Assembly (NCBI RefSeq): GCF_000718135.1
Contig: NZ_JOEM01000013.1
Span: forward strand, 124,001-188,000
Source of the DNA: Streptomyces cyaneofuscatus
Lineage (GTDB): Bacteria > Actinomycetota > Actinomycetes > Streptomycetales > Streptomycetaceae
Direction: 5' to 3'
Length of the DNA: 64,000 nt
Shown: in pieces, positions 58,399 to 64,000 of the stretch
Position numbering within the stretch: position 1 is the stretch's first letter
Layout of the letters: every line of letters begins with the position of its first letter
Made by a program: the position numbers and the translations under genes
The notes under the pieces: model-generated
Told to the model about the DNA's origin: nothing
Database searches by the model: none
Seen by the model: only the letters and a program-made list of their open reading frames with translations

Positions 58399-60357
58399 AT
58401 GACCCAGCCGCCGCAGCAGCCACCCAACGAGCCCCAGCCGCCGAACCAGCCGTCCGGCCAGCCGTCGGACCAGTCCCCGGCAGGACCCCCGGCAGGCCCG
58501 CCCTCCGGCGGATTCGGGGCCCCGCAGGACCCGCCGCCCGGTGGGTTCGGTGAGCCGACCCCGCCGCCCGCGGACCCCTTCGCCAAGCAGCCCCCGCCCG
58601 CGGCCCCGCCCACCCCGCCCGCCGGCGGCTACGGCGCACCGCAGCCCGGCTACCCGACCCCGCCGGCCCCGCAGCCCAACGGATACGGCTACCCGCAGGC
58701 CCAGCAGCCCGGCTACCCGCAGGGAGCCCCCGGCCAGCCGGGTCAGCCGGGCTACCCGGGCCAGCCCGGCTACCAGGGCCAGCCCGGTCAGCCCGGCATG
58801 CCGCAGCAGGGCTACGGCTACCCCACCCAGCCGATGTACGGCGCCCCGCAGCCCGGCCCGGGCGGTGGCGGCCCCGGCGGCCCCGGCGGTGGCAAGAAGT
58901 TCTCCACCCAGATGCAGATCATCGTCGCCGCGGCCGTCGCCGTGGTGCTGATCATCGGCGCGGCCGTCGTCTACACCTCCACCAAGGACGACGGCGACCA
59001 GGGCAACCAGGCGTCCACGTCCGGCTCCACCGGCGGCGGCGAGGGCAAGGGCGGCGAGGGCAAGGACGGCGGCCTGGCCGGCGGCAGCGAGAAGGCCCCC
59101 GCCAACACCGGCTCCAAGGTCGCCTTCCAGCTCCCGCAGCCGGAGGTCGCCGACGTCACCTCGGTCAAGGGCTCCTGGCTCACCGACAAGGCGTACGTGA
59201 AGTCCGGCGTCAACGAGGTCGTCGCGTACGACCGGGACAAGGGCACCAAGCTCTGGTCCCTGCCGGTCCCCGCCGAGGTCTGCGGCGCCTCCCGCCACAT
59301 GACGAAGGACTTCAAGGCGGCGATCCTCTTCAAGGAGGGCAAGCCGACCAAGGAGAAGAAGTACCCCGCCTGCAACCAGGTCGGCGCCGTCGACCTGGCT
59401 TCCGGCAAGCTCCTGTGGAGCAAGTCCGTCACCTCCGCCACCGGCGGCGACCGGCCGGTCCAGTTCGACGAGGTCACGCTCAGCGGGACCACCGTCGCGG
59501 CCGGCGGCACCTCCGGCGGCGCGGCCTTCAAGCTTACGAGCGGCGCCGAGCTCTGGAAGCCCAAGGTCAGCGCCGACCGCTGCTACGACATGGGGTACGG
59601 GGGCGGCGAAGCCCTCGCCGTGGTGCGCAAGTGCGGTTCGTACGACAGCCCGCAGCTCCAGATCCAGGCGCTCAACCCGGCGACCGGCGCACCGCTCTCC
59701 TCGTACCAGATGCCCGCCGGCGTCGACTACGCGTCCATCGTCTCCACCAAGCCGCTGGTGGTCGCGGCCAACGTCGGCGACACCGCCAACGACGGCAGTG
59801 CCATCTCCGACTTCTTCTCGATCGACGCGGCGACCGGCAAGCTGATCGTGCGGATCTCCGCCGACGCGGAGAAGTACGCGGCCCGCTGCGGCTCCACCGA
59901 CGTCGAGAGCTGCCGTGGGGCGGTCGTCGGCAACAACCGGCTCTACCTGCCGACCGAGGACCACGACGGTACGAGCGAGTACGGCGACACCAACGAGGTC
60001 GTCGCCTTCGACCTCACCACCGGCAAGCTGCTCGGCGGCCGGGCCGACGCGGGTGACCGCTACAGCCTGACCCCGCTCCGGATGGACGGCACCAACGTCA
60101 TCGCGTACAAGCGGCCTCCGTACGACAAGGGCGGCCAGGTCGTCTCCATCGACGGGGAGACCTTCAAGCAGACGCTGCTGATGGAGAACCCGAGCGACGA
60201 GTCGGTGCGGGACGCGGAGACCGCGTTCACCGCCGACCGCTCCGAGGTCCTCTACGCCGAGGGCCGCCTCTTCTTCTCCAAGCAGCTGATCAGCGAGCGC
60301 CGCGACAGCCAGGCGGACGAGAAGCTCTACCTCGCGGTGGCCTTCCGCACGGACTGA
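58399..60357 (+). CDS. Membrane-anchored PQQ-like beta-propeller protein, copy 2
   Basis: A 652-residue paralogue of the preceding gene with the same order: Pro/Gln/Gly/Tyr-rich tail (residues ~1-165, repeated GQPG and PGYP), a helix ([22 protein letters not shown]), a Gly/Lys linker and the propeller domain ([46 protein letters not shown]). The two copies have diverged well, so the duplication is old. A strong terminator follows 31 bases after the stop; 85 bases separate the two copies, so they are probably co-transcribed. Confidence 0.82.
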   Translation: MTQPPQQPPNEPQPPNQPSGQPSDQSPAGPPAGPPSGGFGAPQDPPPGGFGEPTPPPADPFAKQPPPAAPPTPPAGGYGAPQPGYPTPPAPQPNGYGYPQAQQPGYPQGAPGQPGQPGYPGQPGYQGQPGQPGMPQQGYGYPTQPMYGAPQPGPGGGGPGGPGGGKKFSTQMQIIVAAAVAVVLIIGAAVVYTSTKDDGDQGNQASTSGSTGGGEGKGGEGKDGGLAGGSEKAPANTGSKVAFQLPQPEVADVTSVKGSWLTDKAYVKSGVNEVVAYDRDKGTKLWSLPVPAEVCGASRHMTKDFKAAILFKEGKPTKEKKYPACNQVGAVDLASGKLLWSKSVTSATGGDRPVQFDEVTLSGTTVAAGGTSGGAAFKLTSGAELWKPKVSADRCYDMGYGGGEALAVVRKCGSYDSPQLQIQALNPATGAPLSSYQMPAGVDYASIVSTKPLVVAANVGDTANDGSAISDFFSIDAATGKLIVRISADAEKYAARCGSTDVESCRGAVVGNNRLYLPTEDHDGTSEYGDTNEVVAFDLTTGKLLGGRADAGDRYSLTPLRMDGTNVIAYKRPPYDKGGQVVSIDGETFKQTLLMENPSDESVRDAETAFTADRSEVLYAEGRLFFSKQLISERRDSQADEKLYLAVAFRTD

Positions 60358-60388
60358 CACCCAGCCCAACCCAGCCCAACGCACGGAC

Positions 60389-60430
60389 CAGCCCTGCCAG
60401 TCGATCACCGACTGGCAGGGCTGATCGTTT
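60389..60430 (+). terminator. Strong intrinsic terminator after the propeller pair
   Basis: A perfect 15-bp stem (60389-60403 with 60409-60423) with a 5-base loop, followed by ATCGTTTTCC. One of the few terminators in the window with a T-tract. Confidence 0.9.
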
Positions 60431-60599
60431 TCCGACCCCGGTACCGCCCTCAAGTGGCCGTCAATGACGCAGAATCCGGCACCCCGGGAAGCTTCTCCCC
60501 CGTAAGGGGCACACGCCGTCGAACAAGCGTGTACGTTGCCGGGTCAGGAGCCCGGGGGGCCGGTATCCAGGGCATACACGGGCACTTGGAGCTTGAACG

Positions 60600-61310
60600 A
60601 TGAGCGTGCGGCTCATGGTGGTCGATGATCACCGCCTGCTCGCCGAGGCACTCGCCTCGGCGCTGAAACTGCGCGGGCACCGGGTGCTCGCGGCGGCCGC
60701 CCCGACGTCCGGGTCGGCGGAGCTGGTGGTCAGCCGGGCCCCGGAGGTCTGCCTCTTCGGTACGGCGTCGCCCGCCGCGCCGGGGGTCTTCGACCCGATC
60801 ACGCGCATCGTCCAGGAGCGCCCGCAGGTGGCCGTGGTGGTCCTCGGGCCGGTGCCGAGCCCGCGCGGGATCGCCGCGGCCTTCGCGGCCGGGGCGGCGG
60901 GGTACGTCCGGCACGACGAGCGCATCGAGGGCGTCGAGCGGGCGATGCTGAAGGCGCGGGCGGGGGAGAGCGCTGTTGCCCCGCAGCTGCTTCAGGGCGC
61001 CTTCGCCGAGCTGCTCAACCCGGCGGTCCAGCCCGACGACGAGGGCCGCCGGCTGCTCCAGATGCTGACCCCGCGCGAGGCGGAGGTCCTGGTCCGGGTC
61101 GCCGAGGGCGAGGACACCCGGCTGATCGCGGCCGGGATGCGGATCGCCCCGAGCACCGCCCGTACGCATGTCCAGCGGGTCCTGATGAAGCTGGGCGTCG
61201 GCTCCCGGCTGGAGGCGGCCGCCCTCGCGGCCCGTACGGGGCTGCTGGACCGGGCGGTGGCGGACGGCGGGACGCGGCAGGGGCCGTACGTTCCCGGACA
61301 GCGCGGGTGA
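60600..61310 (+). CDS. LuxR-type response regulator with a degenerate receiver
   Basis: A 236-residue transcription factor. The receiver fold is recognisable (VVDDHRLLAEALASAL with Asp9-Asp10), but the phospho-acceptor position reads CLFGT (Gly54 instead of Asp), the Lys position is Arg104 (GYVRHDE) and the Thr/Ser position is Gly. It is thus unlikely to be switched by phosphorylation. The C-terminal LuxR/NarL helix-turn-helix is intact (LTPREAEVLVRVAEGED to STARTHVQRVLMKLGV). No kinase gene is adjacent. GGAG is 8 bases before ATG 60600. Confidence 0.88.
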   Translation: MSVRLMVVDDHRLLAEALASALKLRGHRVLAAAAPTSGSAELVVSRAPEVCLFGTASPAAPGVFDPITRIVQERPQVAVVVLGPVPSPRGIAAAFAAGAAGYVRHDERIEGVERAMLKARAGESAVAPQLLQGAFAELLNPAVQPDDEGRRLLQMLTPREAEVLVRVAEGEDTRLIAAGMRIAPSTARTHVQRVLMKLGVGSRLEAAALAARTGLLDRAVADGGTRQGPYVPGQRG

Positions 61311-61321
61311 CGTACGGCCCC
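61280..61321. terminator. Bidirectional hairpin between the regulator and the small membrane protein
   Basis: GGGGCCGTACGT (61280-61291) and ACGTACGGCCCC (61310-61321), a perfect 12-bp stem with an 18-base loop that overlaps the stop codon. It lies 25 bases before the convergent stop. Confidence 0.6.
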
Positions 61322-61346
61322 CGAGGGCGTCAGGGCAGGCGACGGG

Positions 61347-61637
61347 TCAGCCCGCGTCGGTCTCCTCGACCGGAGCGACCGGCGCCTCCGCCGGGCGGAG
61401 CTTCATCCAGATGAGGAAGAACAGGCCGAGCGCCAGCATCGCGAGGCCGGTCCACAGGTTGATGTGGACGCCCTCGGCCTTCTTCAGGTCGGCATCGGAC
61501 GGGCTGATTCCGGCGATGGTGACGATCACCCCGTAGACCACGAACAGGCCGCCGATGATGCGCCGGATGTCGAAGAGACGGGCGGCGGTCGCGGACTTGC
61601 GCTCCAGTTCGGAGACTTCCTTGTGCAGGTCGGACAT
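61347..61637 (-). CDS. Small two-helix membrane protein, symporter-linked
   Basis: A 96-residue protein with a charged N-terminus (MSDLHKEVSELERKSATAAR LFDIRR) and two hydrophobic helices (IIGGLFVVYGVIVTIAGI; LWTGLAMLALGLFFLIWMKL). It directly follows the symporter gene (24 bases) in the same direction, which suggests a small accessory subunit. A good GGAGGAA ribosome site precedes ATG 61637. Confidence 0.8.
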   Translation of the reverse strand: MSDLHKEVSELERKSATAARLFDIRRIIGGLFVVYGVIVTIAGISPSDADLKKAEGVHINLWTGLAMLALGLFFLIWMKLRPAEAPVAPVEETDAG

Positions 61638-61661
61638 GGTGGGTTCCTCCGATCGGAAGTA

Positions 61662-63332
61662 TCAGAACGAGTACGGGATGTAGCACGCGGCGGCGAGCAC
61701 GATCGCGCCCCAGCCGAGCAGCGCGGGCTTGCGGTACCAGGCCTTGTCGGCCTCCTCCAGCGCCTCGTCGGGGTCCGGGGACTCGGTCCCGTACACCAGA
61801 CCGGCCAGCTCCGCGTCGGGCTTCGGCGCTGTGAAGAGCGTGACGACGACCATGACGACGGCCCCGGCGACGAACCCGACGATCGCGGAGACGAAGTTGG
61901 CGCCCTGGTCGGACGGGATGTCGATGACCCCGCCCTTGTAGATCCAGAAGTAGTTGACCATCGCGGCGCCGGTACCCGCGATCAGCCCCCAGACACCGGA
62001 CTTCATGGAAGCGCGCTTCCAGAACATTCCGATGATGAAGACGACGAACATCGGCACGTTGAAGAACGAGAACAGCGTCTGCAGGTAGCTCATGATGTTC
62101 GAGAAGCTCGCCGCGATGAACGCCGTGCCGATCGAGGCCAGCACCCCGATCGCCGTGATCAGACGGCCGAACTTCAGGTAGTACGTGTCCGGCTTGCCCT
62201 TCACCACGTACCGCTGCCAGATGTCCGTCGTGAACACCGTGTTGAACGAGGACACGTTGGCCGCCATGCCCGCCATGAACGCGGCGAGCAGACCCGTCAC
62301 CGCGATGCCGAGCACCCCGTTGGGCAGCAGCTCCTGCATCAGCAGCGGGATCGCGTCGTTGTACGTGAGGTCCGAGTCCGGGGTGCCGATCTGGGGCACG
62401 ATCACGGCCGCGACCAGGCCCGGGATCATCACCGCGAAGACGATGAAGATCTTCGGGAAGGCGGCGATCAGCGGGGTGCGCTTGGCGGCGGAGAGGTTCT
62501 TCGCGGACAGGGCGCGCTGCACCTCGGCGAAGTTCGTCGTCCAGTAGCCGAAGGAGAGCACGAAGCCGAGGCCGAGGATGATCGTCAGCCAGTTGGCGCC
62601 GAGCGGGTTGGCGTCACCGATGCCGGTGCCGCCCCAGGCCGTCATGAAGTCGCCGCCGTGCTGCTTGGTCAGCGACTCGCTCATGGCGTCCCAGCCGCCG
62701 ACCCGCTTGAGACCGAGCACGGTGATCGGGATCAGCGCGGCGAGGATCACGAAGAACTGGAGCACCTCGTTGTAGATCGCCGAGGAGAGGCCGCCGATGG
62801 TGATGTAGATCAGCACGAACAGGCCCGCGACGACGATCGCGACCCACTGCGGCCAGCCGAGGAGCGCCTCCACGACGATCGACAGGGCGTAGAGGTTGAC
62901 GCCCGCGATGAGGATCGCCGCGAAGGCGAAGAGTATGGAGCTCAGCAGGTGCGCGGACTTGTCGAACCGCTGGAGCAGGAACTCCGGTACGGAGCGCACC
63001 TTGGAGCGGTAGTAGAACGGCATCATCACCAGGCCGAGGAAGACCATGGCGGGGATGGCGCCGATCCAGTACCAGTGGACCACCGCGACGCCGTACTGCG
63101 CGCCGGTCGCCGCCATGCCGAGGATCTCGGTGGCACCGAGATTCGCCGCGACGAAGGCGAGACCGGTCACCCAGGCGGGCAGGGACCGTCCGGAGAGGAA
63201 GAAGTCGAGACTCGTCTTCACACTCGCACGGGCCGCGAAGCCGATGCCGAGGACGACGACGAAGTAGATCGCCAGGATGGCGTAGTCGAGCCCGTTCGTG
63301 GGGAGACGGAGCCCTTCGGCCAGTGTCTGCAT
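61662..63332 (-). CDS. Sodium/solute symporter (SSS family), probably for galactose
   Basis: A 556-residue sodium-coupled transporter of the SGLT/SSS family with about 13-14 helices. Family landmarks: FFLSGRSLPAWVTGLAFVAA NLGATE at residues ~44-69, GGLSSAIYNEVLQ, and FMAGMAANVSSFNTVFTTDI W around the sodium site. It is divergent from galT, whose gene neighbourhood in other Streptomyces is the gal operon, so galactose (or a related sugar) is the probable substrate. The assignment of substrate rests on context only. Confidence 0.92.
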   Translation of the reverse strand: MQTLAEGLRLPTNGLDYAILAIYFVVVLGIGFAARASVKTSLDFFLSGRSLPAWVTGLAFVAANLGATEILGMAATGAQYGVAVVHWYWIGAIPAMVFLGLVMMPFYYRSKVRSVPEFLLQRFDKSAHLLSSILFAFAAILIAGVNLYALSIVVEALLGWPQWVAIVVAGLFVLIYITIGGLSSAIYNEVLQFFVILAALIPITVLGLKRVGGWDAMSESLTKQHGGDFMTAWGGTGIGDANPLGANWLTIILGLGFVLSFGYWTTNFAEVQRALSAKNLSAAKRTPLIAAFPKIFIVFAVMIPGLVAAVIVPQIGTPDSDLTYNDAIPLLMQELLPNGVLGIAVTGLLAAFMAGMAANVSSFNTVFTTDIWQRYVVKGKPDTYYLKFGRLITAIGVLASIGTAFIAASFSNIMSYLQTLFSFFNVPMFVVFIIGMFWKRASMKSGVWGLIAGTGAAMVNYFWIYKGGVIDIPSDQGANFVSAIVGFVAGAVVMVVVTLFTAPKPDAELAGLVYGTESPDPDEALEEADKAWYRKPALLGWGAIVLAAACYIPYSF

Positions 63333-63385
63333 GGGGGGTACCCGCTTCGTTGCGCGAACTGAACCCGACGGAACTTACGCCTCTG

Positions 63386-63402
63386 TGTTCGCTAAATGAA
63401 CA
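63386..63402. promoter_or_regulatory. Inverted repeat in the symporter/galT intergenic region
   Basis: TGTTC (63386-63390), GCTAAAT, GAACA (63398-63402), 54 bases upstream of the symporter start. Two more GTTCG words follow within 50 bases. A candidate operator for the symporter side. Confidence 0.4.
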
Positions 63403-63544
63403 GTTTCGTTGGTCTTCTTTGTTCGATCGTGATCGAGTGCGGTGGAATGTCCGGGTATGCCGCGCGTCAGTGTTACGGGCGGCCTGCGCGAGCGGTGCCG
63501 GAGGGCGTGCGGGGGGTGTGCGCGGGGCGCACCGGCGGCCGCCA

Positions 63545-63600
63545 TTGACGAGGGTGTTCGCTTGTGATTTGTTATGTGCGTTTATGTTGGTCGGGGGAAC
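63545..63600 (+). promoter_or_regulatory. Probable galT promoter region with repeated TGTT/TTATG words
   Basis: TTGACG (63545-63550) is followed by a locally AT-rich stretch with the related words TTGTGATTTG, TTATGTG and TTATGTTGG. The galP1 promoter of S. lividans, which drives galTEK, is known to contain short direct repeats needed for glucose/galactose control. This region fits, but I could not assign the -10 with certainty. The 283-base gap has no gene. Confidence 0.45.
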
Positions 63601-63615
63601 GGGTGGAGGACCCTG

Positions 63616-64000
63616 GTGAAGAAGACGGTTACGCGCCTGGCCGACGGCCGTGAGCTGATCTACTACGACTCCGCGGGCGGCACCGTCCGCGACGCCGTCG
63701 ACCGGCGCCCGCTGGACGCGGTGTCGACCTCCTCGGAGATCCGCCGCGACCCGCTGCTCGGCGACGCGGTCGCCGTCGCCTCGCACCGCCAGGCCCGCAC
63801 CTACCACCCGCCGGCCGACTCCTGCCCGCTCTGCCCCACCCGGGAGGGCCGCCTCAGCGAGATCCCCGACAGCCACTACGACGTGGCCGTCTTCGAGAAC
63901 CGCTTTCCCTCCCTCGCCGGTGACTCCGGCCGCTGCGAGGTCGTCTGCTTCACCTCCGACCACGACGCGTCCTTCGCCTCCCTCACCGAGGAGCAGGCCG
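63616..64000 (+). CDS. galT: Galactose-1-phosphate uridylyltransferase, cut by the right edge
   Basis: The first 128 residues of the Leloir-pathway enzyme that exchanges UMP between UDP-glucose and galactose-1-phosphate. Seen here: RRDPLLGDAVAVASHRQART (the GalT N-terminal substrate region), the zinc pair in DSCPLCPTREG, and VAVFENRFPSLAGD. GTG 63616 has GGAGGA 5 bases upstream. The catalytic His-Pro-His lies beyond the window. The opposite symporter probably imports its sugar. Confidence 0.92.
   Translation, partial: MKKTVTRLADGRELIYYDSAGGTVRDAVDRRPLDAVSTSSEIRRDPLLGDAVAVASHRQARTYHPPADSCPLCPTREGRLSEIPDSHYDVAVFENRFPSLAGDSGRCEVVCFTSDHDASFASLTEEQA

Noticed and set aside
56058..60453. Very long open frames on the minus strand opposite the two propeller genes
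   Set aside because: They are Gly/Ala/Arg/Val-rich frames caused by GC-saturated third positions of the real genes. They have no domain, ribosome site or sensible termini.

Overview
This window is chromosomal DNA from a high-GC actinomycete, almost certainly a Streptomyces. The third codon positions are GC-saturated, GTG starts are common, and many neighbouring genes overlap by ATGA or GTGA. Lineage markers include an SsgA-like sporulation protein, a WhiJ-like/DUF397 module, a tricorn protease and RpfB. The order pmt - rsmI - tatD - rpfB - rsmA - ispE (38.5-50.4 kb) is a conserved actinobacterial core block that is also found in Mycobacterium. The right edge holds the start of galT beside a sodium/sugar symporter. 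I see no tRNA, rRNA, insertion sequence, prophage or CRISPR array.

Left part (1-20 kb). The window opens with a decayed DUF1963 gene and a secreted S1 protease. An XRE regulator follows, divergent from a one-piece ECF sigma factor / zinc anti-sigma motif / membrane helix / CAP-domain protein. Next come a GNAT enzyme and exonuclease III on divergent start-codon-proximal promoters, then a MerR regulator divergent from a Baeyer-Villiger-type monooxygenase - hydrolase - SDR operon. After a small hydrophilic protein and a GT39-like membrane enzyme there is a tricorn protease gene, to which a HigBA-like toxin-antitoxin pair is translationally coupled. A TetR regulator with palindromic operators precedes an MMPL exporter.

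Middle (20-38.5 kb). An SsgA-like gene is followed by a nickel/cobalt ECF transporter (fused M-N, Q, O) that has a Nur-box-like site in its promoter and no visible cobalamin riboswitch. A serine hydrolase and an SDR, two acetyltransferases and a winged-helix protein follow. The WhiJ-like module has two of its three genes broken by apparent one-base deletions. A Lys/Ala-rich triple-repeat protein, a DMT transporter coupled to a YbaK deacylase, an ArsR-type regulator, a secreted I36-type inhibitor, a DEDD exonuclease and a MecA-like penicillin-binding protein come next. A run of very small membrane proteins, including a 51-residue DUF6131-like one, closes the region.

Right part (38.5-64 kb). 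The core block is interrupted between rsmI and tatD by a five-gene, tightly overlapping, leftward cassette (41277-45264). It encodes a 58-residue peptide, an unknown protein, two paralogous helical proteins with a conserved HTVFHLTDWG motif (DUF6895-like, from memory) and a beta-lactamase-fold hydrolase. It sits behind a pair of direct repeats and is my best candidate for an undescribed, possibly peptide-centred, system. After ispE come a DinB protein, a methyltransferase, a lipoprotein, an acyltransferase, an orphan Phd/YefM antitoxin with a tandem operator-like repeat, and an ABC-F protein. Two tandem paralogues with a disordered cytoplasmic tail and an external PQQ-like propeller follow, then a response regulator that lacks the phosphorylation residues, and finally the gal region.

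Many genes here (5456, 5507, 7008, 25623, 32439, 34432, 40305, 46214, 48565) carry a TANNNT -10 element 6-7 bases before the start codon, the geometry of leaderless mRNAs.
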